Program-made: the position numbers and the translations under genes
In this document: piece by piece, positions 8,324 through 16,812 of the stretch
Layout: each line of letters starts with the position of its first letter
How positions within the stretch are numbered: the stretch's first letter is position 1
The notes under the pieces: generated by a model
What the model was told of the DNA's origin: nothing
The model's database searches: none
The model's input: the letters and a program-made list of their open reading frames with translations, nothing else
DNA from: an uncultured bacterium
Lineage (GTDB): Bacteria; Verrucomicrobiota; Lentisphaeria; Victivallales; UBA1829
Assembly: GCA_900549415.1 (NCBI GenBank)
Contig: URNX01000006.1
Span: forward strand, 34,035-98,034
Length of the DNA: 64,000 nucleotides
Direction: 5' to 3'

Positions 8324-8728
8324 ATGAGAAAATATCTGAACCTTGTTTTGTGTGCGCTTGCCGCACTGTCCCTGTCTGCACTTACCGCATGTTTCACTCC
8401 CGGCAACTATGAAAAAACGTTCCCCGAACTTGTCCAGCACTTTGCGCAGAACGGAATCAAAGTTTCCGCTGTGACGGGGCTTGTCACGAACCTTGCACAG
8501 GCGGAAGCCGCGTATGCGTTCCGCATCGGCGAACGTGAAGTCGGGATCTACAAGTACAATCTCGAACGCAAAAAACAGCTGCACCGCTATCAGCTTGTCG
8601 AAGATTCCGGTGTGCTCTATATCAACGGTAAAAAATTCAAAGCGCTCCGGAACGGGTGTTTCGTCATGATTGATTATGATACGCATCCGGATCAGGAGAA
8701 AATCGTCAAGGCGTTTGAATCGTTTTAG
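8324..8728 (+). CDS. Small lipoprotein of unknown function
   Basis: This encodes 134 residues. The start at 8324 has TGAGGA upstream. The N-terminus is a lipoprotein signal: basic start (MRKYLN), hydrophobic stretch (LVLCALAALSLSA) and lipobox LTAC, so lipidation at the cysteine near residue 23 is expected. The mature part is about 110 residues, mixed alpha/beta ('QHFAQNGIKVSAVTG', 'GEREVGIYKYNLE', 'DSGVLYINGKKFKALRNG'), with no recognised domain. The gene has its own promoter and no terminator before ppdK, so read-through into ppdK is possible. Confidence 0.75.
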   Translation: MRKYLNLVLCALAALSLSALTACFTPGNYEKTFPELVQHFAQNGIKVSAVTGLVTNLAQAEAAYAFRIGEREVGIYKYNLERKKQLHRYQLVEDSGVLYINGKKFKALRNGCFVMIDYDTHPDQEKIVKAFESF

Positions 8729-8799
8729 TGACAGTAAGACCGGGCGAGGGTTTAGACCCGGTCGGCCATAACTCGCAAAAGAAGAGAAGGGAGTATCTT

Positions 8800-11640
8800 A
8801 TGGCAGAGAAGAAGACCGCACGCGCAGCAAAGAAGACTGCGCCCGCCGCAGTCGTGAAGAAAACCGCGAAGACTGCGAAGACCGCGACAAAGAAGACCGC
8901 CGCCAAAAAAACGGAACCCGCAAAAAAGTATGTCTACCTGTTCGGAAAAGGAATCTCCGAGGGACGCGCAGACATGAAGGAACTGCTTGGCGGAAAAGGC
9001 GCCAACCTCGCTGAAATGGCGAATCTGGAACTTCCGGTTCCCGCCGGATTCACCATCACCACCGAATGCTGCGTCGATTATTTCCGTGAGAACAGAATTC
9101 CCGCAACGCTTGAAGCGGAAGTGCTTGCCGCTCTCAAAAAAGTGGAAAAGGTCATGGGTATGGAGTTCGGTTCCGCAGCCAATCCGCTGCTCGTCTCCTG
9201 CCGCTCCGGCGCGCGTTCCTCCATGCCCGGAATGATGGAGACCGTTCTCAACGTCGGGCTTTCCTCCAAGACCATTCCCGGACTCATCAAGAAGACGAAG
9301 AACGAACGGTTCGTTTACGACGCCTACCGCCGTCTCATCATGATGTACTCCGACGTCGTCATGGAGAAAGCGGAGGGCATTGAGCCGGAAGAGGGCAAAG
9401 GCATCCGCAAGCTTCTTGATGAAAAACTCGAAGCTCTCAAAAACAAAAAAGGCTACAAATCCGATACTGATCTCAAAGTCGCCGACCTCAAGAAGCTCTG
9501 CGAAGATTTCAAAAAGACCGTCAAGCAGGTTCTGAAAAAAGAGTTCCCGGATGATGCCATGCAGCAGCTCTGGGGCGGAATCATGGCGGTGTTCAAAAGC
9601 TGGAACGGCAAAAAAGCGGTTTCCTACCGCCGCATCGAAGGCATCCCGGACGACTGGGGTACCGCCGTCAACGTTCAGTCGATGGTTTTCGGAAACATGG
9701 GCGAATCCTCCGCAACCGGCGTGGCGTTCACCCGCGACCCGGCGACCGGCGACAACAAATTCTACGGTGAATGGCTTGTCAACGCCCAGGGCGAGGATGT
9801 CGTTGCCGGAACCCGCACGCCGAATCCGCTCAATGATGAAACGAAGAACGAGCAGAACAAATCCCTGCCTTCGATGCAGGAACTGCTCCCCGAAATCTAC
9901 GAGCAGCTCTTCGATATCCGCAACCGACTCGAACAGCACTATCATGACATGCTGGACATTGAGTTCACCATTCAGGAAAAGAAACTCTACATGCTCCAGT
10001 GCCGCGTCGGCAAACGCACCGGAACCGCTGCGCTCAATATGGCAATGGACATGCTCAAAGAGAAGCTGATTGACGAGAAGACCGCTGTCATGCGTCTTTC
10101 CCCCTCGCAGCTCGATGAACTCCTGCATCCGATTCTTGATCCGAAAGCCGAGAAAAAGGCGGAAATCGTGGTCAAGGGGCTTCCCGCCGGACCGGGCGGA
10201 GCGGTCGGACGGATCGTCTTCACCTCCGAAGAGGCAATGGCTCTCGCCGCAAAAAAGATCCCCTGCATCCTCGTTCGAGAGGAAACCAATCCGGAAGACG
10301 TCGAGGGCATGCGCGCGGCAAGCGGCATCCTGACCGCCCGCGGCGGCATGACCAGCCATGCCGCACTCGTCTGCCGCGGATGGGGCAAATGCTGCATCGT
10401 CGGTGCCGGCGAACTCGCGATCTCCGAAAGCAAAAAGACCGTCAAGGTTGGTAAATTCTCCTTCAAAGAAGGCGATATTCTGAGCCTGAACGGAACCCGC
10501 GGCTATGTCTATGCAGGCAAGGTTGAAACAATGGACTCGAGCGAAAATCCGCGTTTCCAGAAGTTCATGAAGCTTGCCGACAAGTACCGCGTTCTCGGCG
10601 TCCGCACAAATGCCGATACCGCGGCGGATGCGGAAACCGCCCGTGCATTCGGCGCGGAAGGCATCGGGCTCTTCCGTATCGAGCACATGTTCTACGGCAA
10701 GGACTGCGAAGCTCCGCTGTTCGCTCTGCGCAAAATGATTCTCTGCTCCTCCGAAGCCGAGCGTGTCGCCGCTCTGAAAGAGCTTTTCCCGTTCATGAAG
10801 AAGGACATCAAGGCGACGATGAGCGCGATGAAGGGACTTCCCGTCACGATCCGCCTGATGGATCCGCCGCTGCATGAATTCATTCCGAAAAGCGCGGACA
10901 AGATTGAGGAGCTCGCGGGAAGCCTCGGCATCTCCGTTGACGAAATTCAGAAACGCGCCGCCGCGCTCCATGAAACGAACCCGATGATGGGATTCCGCGG
11001 AGTGCGTCTCGGCATCATCAACCCCGCGATTACGGAAACGCAGGTACGCGCGATTTTTGAATGCGCCGCCGAACTCGGCAAAGAGGAAGGTGTGAAGTGC
11101 AAACCGGAAATCATGATCCCCGTCACCTGCGATGCGCGTGAAATCAAAAATCAGAAGGAGATCGTCTCCCGCGTCGCGGAGGAGGTCAAAAAGAAATTCA
11201 AACTCAAAAACTTCGATTATATGGTTGGAACCATGATCGAAATCCCGCGCGCCGCGCTTCTCGCCGCGGAACTTGCGGAAGAGGCGGAATTCTTCTCCTT
11301 CGGAACAAACGACCTGACCCAGATGACGTTCGGCTTCAGCCGCGACGACATCGGCGGTTTCCTCGGAAGCTATCTGGACAAGAAGATTCTGGCCGCCGAT
11401 CCGTTCCAGACGATCGACCAGGACGGTGTCGGTCTGCTGATTGACTTTGCCGTCAGCGCCGGCCGCGCGGTTCGTCCCGGACTCAAGATCGGCATCTGCG
11501 GAGAGCAGGGCGGTGAAGCGAAATCCGTGGAGTTCTGCCACCGGATGGGGCTGAGCTATGTTTCCTGCAGTCCGTTCCGCGTTCCGATTGCCCGCCTTGC
11601 CGCCGCGCAGGCAGCAATCAAGCTGGATGTAAAGAAATAA
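8800..11640 (+). CDS. ppdK: Pyruvate, phosphate dikinase with histone-H1-like N-terminal tail
   Basis: The product has 946 residues and interconverts pyruvate, ATP and Pi with PEP, AMP and PPi. The start at 8800 follows GAAGGGAG and is supported by continuous coding character. Residues 1-43 form a low-complexity Lys/Ala/Thr tail (such as KKTAKTAKTATKKTAAKK) not found in canonical PPDK. The family N-terminus follows (YLFGKGISEGRADMKELLGGKGANLAEM). The ATP-grasp part has 'LVSCRSGARSSMPGMMET', the phosphohistidine domain has 'TARGGMTSHAALVCRGWGK' with His near residue 520, and the PEP-binding barrel ends with 'SFGTNDLTQMTFGFSRDD' and 'IGICGEQGGE', including the catalytic Cys. All catalytic motifs are intact. 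A strong terminator follows. Confidence 0.97.
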   Translation: MAEKKTARAAKKTAPAAVVKKTAKTAKTATKKTAAKKTEPAKKYVYLFGKGISEGRADMKELLGGKGANLAEMANLELPVPAGFTITTECCVDYFRENRIPATLEAEVLAALKKVEKVMGMEFGSAANPLLVSCRSGARSSMPGMMETVLNVGLSSKTIPGLIKKTKNERFVYDAYRRLIMMYSDVVMEKAEGIEPEEGKGIRKLLDEKLEALKNKKGYKSDTDLKVADLKKLCEDFKKTVKQVLKKEFPDDAMQQLWGGIMAVFKSWNGKKAVSYRRIEGIPDDWGTAVNVQSMVFGNMGESSATGVAFTRDPATGDNKFYGEWLVNAQGEDVVAGTRTPNPLNDETKNEQNKSLPSMQELLPEIYEQLFDIRNRLEQHYHDMLDIEFTIQEKKLYMLQCRVGKRTGTAALNMAMDMLKEKLIDEKTAVMRLSPSQLDELLHPILDPKAEKKAEIVVKGLPAGPGGAVGRIVFTSEEAMALAAKKIPCILVREETNPEDVEGMRAASGILTARGGMTSHAALVCRGWGKCCIVGAGELAISESKKTVKVGKFSFKEGDILSLNGTRGYVYAGKVETMDSSENPRFQKFMKLADKYRVLGVRTNADTAADAETARAFGAEGIGLFRIEHMFYGKDCEAPLFALRKMILCSSEAERVAALKELFPFMKKDIKATMSAMKGLPVTIRLMDPPLHEFIPKSADKIEELAGSLGISVDEIQKRAAALHETNPMMGFRGVRLGIINPAITETQVRAIFECAAELGKEEGVKCKPEIMIPVTCDAREIKNQKEIVSRVAEEVKKKFKLKNFDYMVGTMIEIPRAALLAAELAEEAEFFSFGTNDLTQMTFGFSRDDIGGFLGSYLDKKILAADPFQTIDQDGVGLLIDFAVSAGRAVRPGLKIGICGEQGGEAKSVEFCHRMGLSYVSCSPFRVPIARLAAAQAAIKLDVKK

Positions 11641-11663
11641 TTCCGCACGCCAAGCAATCTGTA

Positions 11664-11700
11664 CGCCGCATGGATCAGAAATTCCATGCGGCGTTTTTTT
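11664..11700 (+). terminator. ppdK terminator
   Basis: A perfect 11-bp stem (CGCCGCATGGA at 11664-11674, TCCATGCGGCG at 11683-11693) is followed by seven T. Confidence 0.95.
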
Positions 11701-11709
11701 GTTCTCCGG

Positions 11710-11738
11710 TTGAAAAAAACGGAAAGAACGTGTATTTT
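11710..11738 (+). promoter_or_regulatory. Promoter of the 11766-bioA operon
   Basis: TTGAAA (11710-11715), 17 bp, TATTTT (11733-11738) begins directly after the ppdK terminator and lies about 28 bases before the first start codon. Confidence 0.6.
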
Positions 11739-11765
11739 AAAGGATTGTATTACGCGAGGTGCTCC

Positions 11766-12656
11766 ATGACGTTCAACAAACGGATTCTGATCAAACCGGC
11801 AATCATCCTGCTTGCCGCTCTGCTTGCGCTCGGGTACTCTCTCCGGAAGGAACGCACGGACGACCCGGTTCCGGAAATCGCGGAAATGAAACGTCTGCTC
11901 CGGGACGCCGCCCCGGGTGACGCGTCGCTGATGAAACATTACACTTCCGCAGACTCCGCGCTCTTCCGCCGGAAACTCTACGCGGAGGCGCGCCGGCTCA
12001 ACGGCATCATGCGGAAAGCGGAAAAGAAAACCTCCGCAATTCCCGCGCACTTCTTCGATTTCTCCGATTACATGTCCTACATCGGCGAACGCAGTTTTGA
12101 CCGTGCGCTCGAGGTTCTCGACAAAATCCGGAACACGCCCGGACTTCCCCCGCGGGTTTATGGCGCCGTGCTCGGTGAACGCGTCCGCTGCATCGCGGAA
12201 CTGCGCGGGACAGACGCCGCCGTTTCGGAATTCGACAAACTCGCCGCCGGCGCTTCCGTTCCCGTGCTAGCCCCGGCGTACAATACGTTCATCAACATTC
12301 TCTACACGCACAAGTGGACGGCGGAGGCTTTCCGGCGGACGGTTGAAGCCGGAGACCGCATCCCGGTTCGTGCGGGAGAGGTCTCGTTCTTCACGCGTCT
12401 CGGCGCAGACCTTGTCCGCAACGGCGAAGGCGAACCGCGTCTTGCCGCGCTTCTTCCGCCGGACAAACGCATTGCTGATTATACCGCCGCGCTCCTCGGC
12501 ATGGCGGATACCCTCGCCGCGCGGGGGGAAAGCGTAAAAGCGGATGCTCTGCTCACCCGCTGCCTCGCCCGTCCGGAGCTCCCGGAAAAACTCAAACAGA
12601 TTGTCCGGATGAAACTCAATATCATCCGGGAAAAGAAAAAGGAAACGGTGAAATGA
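11766..12656 (+). CDS. Membrane-anchored hypothetical protein
   Basis: The start at 11766 has GAGGTG upstream. The product has 296 residues. A single N-terminal hydrophobic segment after KRILIKP (AIILLAALLALGY) anchors or exports it. The rest is helical and repetitive in character, with paired helices such as 'RSFDRALEVLDKIRN' and 'TDAAVSEFDKLAAG' and a C-terminal 'SVKADALLTRCLARPELPEKL', suggesting degenerate TPR-like repeats. No catalytic motif is visible. Its stop codon overlaps the bioA start (ATGA), so the two are translationally coupled, but nothing links it to biotin synthesis apart from position. Confidence 0.7.
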   Translation: MTFNKRILIKPAIILLAALLALGYSLRKERTDDPVPEIAEMKRLLRDAAPGDASLMKHYTSADSALFRRKLYAEARRLNGIMRKAEKKTSAIPAHFFDFSDYMSYIGERSFDRALEVLDKIRNTPGLPPRVYGAVLGERVRCIAELRGTDAAVSEFDKLAAGASVPVLAPAYNTFINILYTHKWTAEAFRRTVEAGDRIPVRAGEVSFFTRLGADLVRNGEGEPRLAALLPPDKRIADYTAALLGMADTLAARGESVKADALLTRCLARPELPEKLKQIVRMKLNIIREKKKETVK

Positions 12657-13996
12657 ACCCGATTGTCGAAAAAGATCTCCGTCACTTCTGGCGTCCCGCA
12701 ACCCAGATGAAAGATTATGAAAATTTTGAACCGCTGCTCGTTGATTCCGCCCGCGGCTCGCGTCTGTTCCTCCGTGACGGACGCGTTCTTGTCGACGGTA
12801 TCAGCTCCTGGTGGTGCAAGAGTCTGGGGCATTCACATCCCGCCGTGCGCAAGGCGTTTGTCGATCAGGTGATGAAGTTCGAACATGTCATCATGGCGAA
12901 CTGCGTTGCGGAACCAGTTGCGGAGCTCTGCGCGACGCTTGCGGAGCTTTTGCCGCCGCTCGACCGCGTGTTCATTGCGGAAAACGGCAGCGTTTCCGTG
13001 GAAGTCGCGCTGAAAATGAGCATGCAGTATCATGCGCAGACCGGGCATCCGGAGAAGATTCATTACGCCGGACTCCGCAACGGATATCACGGCGAAACGG
13101 TTCTCACGATGGGCGTCGGCGACTGCGAAATCTATTCCAAGCCGTTTGAACACCTCGTTCCCCCGATGCACAAGCTCGAACCAATTCCGTACCGCACCGG
13201 CCCCGATGCCGCCGACTGGGACGCCATGCCCGATGCGGAGTGGAAACAGGTTGAAGATGCTCTTGCCCCGCTCGCTCCGACTCTTGCCGCGATCACCTTT
13301 GAACCGGTCATTCAGGGCGCCGGCGGAATGCGCGTCTATTCCCCCGACTTCCTCCGCCGTCTGCGCAAGTGGGCGACTGCGAACAATGTTCTGCTGATTG
13401 CCGATGAAATTTTCACCGGTTTCGGACGCACCGGAAAATGGTTCGCCTGCGACTGGGCGGGAATCCGTCCGGATTTCATGACGCTTTCCAAAGGTCTCAC
13501 CTCCGGTTTCGCTCCGATGGCGGTCGTCATGACTTCGTCCAAAGTTTTCGACGCCTTCTATGCGGATTACTCTACCGGACGCACCTTCATGCACTCGACG
13601 ACGTACTCCGGTTACGCACCCGGCGCAGCCGCTGCGCTCGCAGTGATTCAGACCCTGAAAGAGGAGAAAATTGTGGATTCCGTTGCAAAGCGTGCACCGG
13701 AACTCCGGGCCAGAATGCAGCGTGTCGCCGATGAAACCGGAGCTCTTACGAATCTGCGCGGAGTCGGTTTCGCGGTCGCCGCGGATATCGTCGATCCCGC
13801 AACCGGAAAACCCTTCCCGAAGGAAAAACGGGTTGGATTTGATTTCTTCAAACGTGTGGTGAACCACGGCGTTCTGCTGCGTCCGATCGGCGACAGCTTC
13901 TATTTCCTGCCGCCGCTGAATACGCCGGATGATCTTCTTGACCAGATGACCGAAGGTTCCATTGCCGCGCTGAAGGAGACTTTGAGCGCTCTCTGA
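12653..13996 (+). CDS. bioA: Adenosylmethionine-8-amino-7-oxononanoate aminotransferase
   Basis: The product has 447 residues. It is the PLP-dependent class III aminotransferase that converts KAPA to DAPA in biotin synthesis with S-adenosylmethionine as amino donor. BioA features seen: N-terminal 'HFWRPATQM' (family 'HPFTQM'), 'DGISSWWCKSLGH', 'NGSVSVEVALKMSMQYH', 'RNGYHGETVLTMGVGD', 'LIADEIFTGFGRTGKWFAC' and the PLP lysine in LSKGLTSG near residue 280. The start overlaps the preceding gene's stop (ATGA). No bioB, bioD or bioF lies nearby, so the rest of the pathway must be elsewhere. It converges with the GntR-type regulator with only 15 bases between. Confidence 0.95.
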   Translation: MNPIVEKDLRHFWRPATQMKDYENFEPLLVDSARGSRLFLRDGRVLVDGISSWWCKSLGHSHPAVRKAFVDQVMKFEHVIMANCVAEPVAELCATLAELLPPLDRVFIAENGSVSVEVALKMSMQYHAQTGHPEKIHYAGLRNGYHGETVLTMGVGDCEIYSKPFEHLVPPMHKLEPIPYRTGPDAADWDAMPDAEWKQVEDALAPLAPTLAAITFEPVIQGAGGMRVYSPDFLRRLRKWATANNVLLIADEIFTGFGRTGKWFACDWAGIRPDFMTLSKGLTSGFAPMAVVMTSSKVFDAFYADYSTGRTFMHSTTYSGYAPGAAAALAVIQTLKEEKIVDSVAKRAPELRARMQRVADETGALTNLRGVGFAVAADIVDPATGKPFPKEKRVGFDFFKRVVNHGVLLRPIGDSFYFLPPLNTPDDLLDQMTEGSIAALKETLSAL

Positions 13997-14011
13997 GGCG
14001 CGCCGGAGGGT

Positions 14012-15085
14012 TCAGTCCTGCGCGAGTGAATTCGCGGAGGGCTGAATCAGCAGTTCTTTCAGCGAACGTTTTTCGCGCGGCGTTTCAAGAAAATCACAGA
14101 AATAAGAAGTTGAGGCGATTCCGATCTGAACCGGGCAGAATCCGATGACGGGGAAGCGGAGCGCCTCCATGACCGGCAGCGAGGGCGAGGCGTTCACGAG
14201 AATCTGACCGCGCGTATTCATGTCAAGCCCGTGCTTGAGACAGACTTCGCAGAAGCCGAGCGCAACATAATCATCCGTAATCCAGAAGAACGTTCCGTTT
14301 TCAATATCCTCAAACAGTTCTGTCGCGAGACGGCGTCCGGTGTCGATAGCCGTATGTACATGAGAGAAGTTTTCAATATCAATTTGCCGCATTCCCGGAA
14401 AAATTTCCGCTTCCATATCGGAAACATGATAGGCCGGTTCTGTGACGATGCGGATCACTTTCGGCGGATTTTTGCGTTCGATGAATTTGCGGGAGAGATC
14501 AATGAGTTTCCGGAAATCGTAGCGGCTGACGCAGAGCTTGCGGTTCGGCTGAATTTCCATCGGCGCATTTACGAGCATGAGCGGAGCGGGATTGTTGGCA
14601 ACGGTAAGCTCTTTTGCCATGGAGTTCCCGCCCATGATTCCGCAGACGCGGTCGCCGAAGACATGAAGGTGAGCCGAGGTCATCTCTTCGCGGAACAGTG
14701 GATGCCCGAGGTATCCGCGCGAGGCGAGTGTCTGGAGAATCGCGCTGAGCCGGAGTTCAAAAAAAACGCTGATTTGAGAGTGAAAATGAAAATGCGGAAT
14801 CAGGATTACTCGGTTGAATGTGCTGAGTGTATCCAGTGTATCGCGGTTGGCGACATAGATTCCGGATGCGGATTTGCAGGAGAGGATACCGTTGTTTTCG
14901 AGCAGGGAAACGGCCTTGCGGACCGTGATGATGGAAACGCCGTATTGTTCGCAAAGGTCTTTCAGCGTACAGAAGAAATCCCCGTTTTTGAGTTTCCTGA
15001 CAATGATGTCGGCTCCGATTTTATCGGCGAGGATTCGGTACATAGGTTTAAAAGATTTGCTGTTCGGCACGGTTCCGCCTTCCAT
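14012..15085 (-). CDS. GntR-family regulator with LacI-type sugar-binding domain
   Basis: The product has 357 residues counted from the ATG at 15085. An earlier TTG would put the start inside the operator palindrome, and a later ATG at 15043 is also possible; none has a strong ribosome binding site. The N-terminal winged helix is GntR-like ('MYRILADKIGADIIVRKLKNG', 'LCEQYGVSIITVRKAVSLLEN', 'GIYVANRDT'). The remainder resembles the periplasmic-binding-protein-like effector domain of LacI/AraR regulators ('GDRVCGIMGGNSMAKEL', 'FFWITDDYVALGFCEVCLKHG'). Such hybrids sense sugars. No target operon adjoins it; the palindrome in its own leader points to autoregulation. Confidence 0.85.
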   Translation of the reverse strand: MEGGTVPNSKSFKPMYRILADKIGADIIVRKLKNGDFFCTLKDLCEQYGVSIITVRKAVSLLENNGILSCKSASGIYVANRDTLDTLSTFNRVILIPHFHFHSQISVFFELRLSAILQTLASRGYLGHPLFREEMTSAHLHVFGDRVCGIMGGNSMAKELTVANNPAPLMLVNAPMEIQPNRKLCVSRYDFRKLIDLSRKFIERKNPPKVIRIVTEPAYHVSDMEAEIFPGMRQIDIENFSHVHTAIDTGRRLATELFEDIENGTFFWITDDYVALGFCEVCLKHGLDMNTRGQILVNASPSLPVMEALRFPVIGFCPVQIGIASTSYFCDFLETPREKRSLKELLIQPSANSLAQD

Positions 15086-15112
15086 TAAGCTGTTTTCACA
15101 GATAATCCGAAA

Positions 15113-15137
15113 ATTGAAACAATAAAGTTGTTTCAAT
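15113..15137. promoter_or_regulatory. Operator-like palindrome upstream of the GntR-type gene
   Basis: A perfect inverted repeat, ATTGAAACAA (15113-15122), five bases, TTGTTTCAAT (15128-15137), lies between the minus-strand promoter and the start codon of the regulator. Its position just downstream of the predicted transcription start suits autorepression by blocking. Confidence 0.65.
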
Positions 15138-15158
15138 AATTCGGAAGAGCGAATGAAT

Positions 15159-15186
15159 ACTGTAGCACACCAAACTTATTTTTCAA
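15159..15186 (-). promoter_or_regulatory. Promoter of the GntR-type regulator
   Basis: Reading leftward, TTGAAA (15186-15181), 16 bp, TACAGT (15164-15159). The predicted start near 15152 lies just upstream of the operator palindrome. Confidence 0.6.
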
Positions 15187-15388
15187 GCCGAATCCAGGAA
15201 AACCTGCTGAATTGTAAAGGAAAACCGAACCGCAAGGTCATGAACTGTCCATCAATTTGAAAAAGATAAAGCTTCTCTTGAGCAGTTGAGCGTGTGTTGC
15301 CTGAACTGCGTTTCCGGAACGGGGTTGCCGACAGAATTTTTCACCTGAAAACGGTTTACTTTGAACCGGTCGTTCAAAAGGAGGAAAC

Positions 15389-15826
15389 ATGGCAACAGCT
15401 GAACATCTGAAAAAGCTCATGGAGCTTTGTGAAAAGTATGAACTCGAAGGACTGCGCACGGTGGAGAAGTACACGCTTGAGGAACTCGCGCAGATCTACA
15501 ACGGAGCGGGTCCGGATTCATGGATTCCGGCGGCGCGGGATGTACTGACAGCGCTGATGGAGCTCTTCGAACCGGTCGTTCTGATCCACGACGTGCAGTT
15601 CTCTGAATCGGACGCGCTGCACGAGACGTTCGAGCGCACGGTTGACGTCTGGAAACAGAACTGCAAAAAGATTTTCGACGCGGAATATCCGCTTTGGACG
15701 TGGCGTCAGCTTTCGGCATCGTACCGCCGCCGTCGGGCGTACTGGTACGGCGTCATGCAGGCTGGAAATCTCGCAATTTCCACGCATGCGGCGTTCAAGG
15801 CGTGGACCGCGGCGCACAAGGTTTGA
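15389..15826 (+). CDS. Phage-type protein in a lysis cassette (PLA2-like His-Asp motif)
   Basis: The product has 145 residues, starting at 15389 after a strong AAGGAGG. There is no signal peptide. The central part reads 'YNGAGPDSWIPAARDVLTAL', then 'EPVVLIHDVQFSESDALHE', and ends with a helical 'YRRRRAYWYGVMQAGNLAI'. This layout resembles small proteins in prophages and conjugative elements in which an 'N.G..... IHD' segment recalls the His-Asp pair of phospholipase A2-like folds. Whether it is an enzyme is uncertain. The next two genes look like a holin and an outer-membrane lipoprotein, so a role in host lysis is inferred. The 200 bases upstream hold no recognisable gene. Confidence 0.6.
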   Translation: MATAEHLKKLMELCEKYELEGLRTVEKYTLEELAQIYNGAGPDSWIPAARDVLTALMELFEPVVLIHDVQFSESDALHETFERTVDVWKQNCKKIFDAEYPLWTWRQLSASYRRRRAYWYGVMQAGNLAISTHAAFKAWTAAHKV

Positions 15827-15859
15827 CCCGCGCGGAGCGCGGAAAACAAAGGAGACAGG

Positions 15860-16174
15860 ATGAAAACTCTTCTTGAGAGGATTGCGGATCTTCTTCCGGT
15901 GCTGACACTCGGAGCGCTGGGCGGGATATCCCGTGCAATCATGAGCCGGAAAAAAGATGAACCGATCACACTCTGGGGCGTGCTGCAGGAGATCATCGTC
16001 GCGATTTTTGCGGGGATTGTGGTACACCTGCTGCTCTCCGAAACCGGCCTCTGGGAGAGTGTCAAAACGGCGTCGGTCGCGCTGGCGGGCTACTCGAGCC
16101 GGAGCGTTCTTGCGCTGCTCCAGACGTGTTTCCTTGCAAACGTCAAAAACATCACAAAGGGAGATGACAAATGA
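15860..16174 (+). CDS. Putative phage holin
   Basis: The product has 104 residues. The start at 15860 follows AAAGGAGACAGG. The topology is holin-like: a hydrophobic N-terminal helix (LLPVLTLGALGGISRAIM), a basic turn (SRKKDEP), a second strongly hydrophobic helix (VLQEIIVAIFAGIVVHLLL), a weaker third segment (SVALAGYSSRSVLALLQ) and a short polar tail. The 'GGISRA' turn and the size match holins annotated in Bacteroides and Lentisphaerota prophages. It lies 33 bases after the preceding gene and overlaps the following lipoprotein gene by four bases (ATGA), as in compact lysis cassettes. No endolysin gene is present. Confidence 0.7.
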   Translation: MKTLLERIADLLPVLTLGALGGISRAIMSRKKDEPITLWGVLQEIIVAIFAGIVVHLLLSETGLWESVKTASVALAGYSSRSVLALLQTCFLANVKNITKGDDK

Positions 16175-16563
16175 AACGGATTTACATCGGACTGCTCGGT
16201 CTTCTGCTGACCGGGTGCACATCCACGGCGAACAAGATGACGCAGAGCGCGTCGGGCAAAAATCTGAATCTGGACGGGTATGTGATGGTCGGCGACGTGG
16301 AAGCGTCGAACGCCGAAACGGGGACTCCGCAGGGTCGGTTGATCATCGGGCGCGTGACGTACAAATCGCGCCGCGTGGGCATTCCGGCGGATCAGAAGGT
16401 TCCGACGACGGGCTATTTCAAGTCGACGGAGACGGAATCGCTTTTCGGAACGCGCGACAAGATCATCGAGTTTGACTTCACCGCGGGCAGCGACGCTGAA
16501 GCGGAGAAAGCTCTGGCGCGTCTGGAAGCTCTCCGCAAGGAAGCCGCTGCAGGGAAAGATTAA
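16171..16563 (+). CDS. Small lipoprotein, possible o-spanin
   Basis: The product has 130 residues, starting at 16171 after AAAGGGAGATGACAA and overlapping the holin stop. The N-terminus is a short lipoprotein signal (MKRIYIGLLGLLLTGC, lipobox LTGC). The mature part has a strand-rich middle ('GYVMVGDVEASNAETG', 'RLIIGRVTYKSRRVGIPA') and a helical charged end ('SDAEAEKALARLEALRKEAA'). The order holin then small outer-membrane lipoprotein is that of phage lysis cassettes, so an outer-membrane-disrupting role is inferred. The sequence itself shows only that it is a lipoprotein. Confidence 0.6.
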   Translation: MKRIYIGLLGLLLTGCTSTANKMTQSASGKNLNLDGYVMVGDVEASNAETGTPQGRLIIGRVTYKSRRVGIPADQKVPTTGYFKSTETESLFGTRDKIIEFDFTAGSDAEAEKALARLEALRKEAAAGKD

Positions 16564-16711
16564 GATAACCGGCAGGCTGAGCCGCAAGTCATTTTGTTTG
16601 TCTGCAGCGCTGTATTGAAAAAAAGTTCACAGAGTTACATACAGAAAGCGGAACTAAAAATTTTCCAGGTGGAATGACGGATTGTTTTCTGAACTCAAAA
16701 ATGTGTGGATT

Positions 16712-16797
16712 TGGTGCCAAAGGAGGGACTCGAACCCTCATGCTGTCGCCAGCGCCAGATTTTGAGTCTAGTGCGTCTGCCATTCCGCCACTTTGGC
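16712..16797 (-). tRNA. tRNA-Leu (anticodon CAA)
   Basis: On the minus strand the acceptor stem GCCAAAG pairs with CTTTGGC, followed by a genome-encoded ACCA. The anticodon loop is CTCAAAA (anticodon CAA), there is a long class II variable arm (GGCGCTGGCGACAGC) and the T-loop reads GGTTCGAGTCC. It lies 15 bases downstream of tRNA-Thr and is co-transcribed with it. Confidence 0.97.
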
Positions 16798-16812
16798 GCA
16801 CAATAAAAAGGA

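Noticed and set aside
8752..11541. Open frame of 929 codons on the minus strand opposite ppdK
   Set aside because: The plus strand is an unmistakable PPDK with all motifs. The opposite frame stays open because of the GC-biased third codon position and encodes a Phe/Glu/Asp/His-rich sequence without any known motif.
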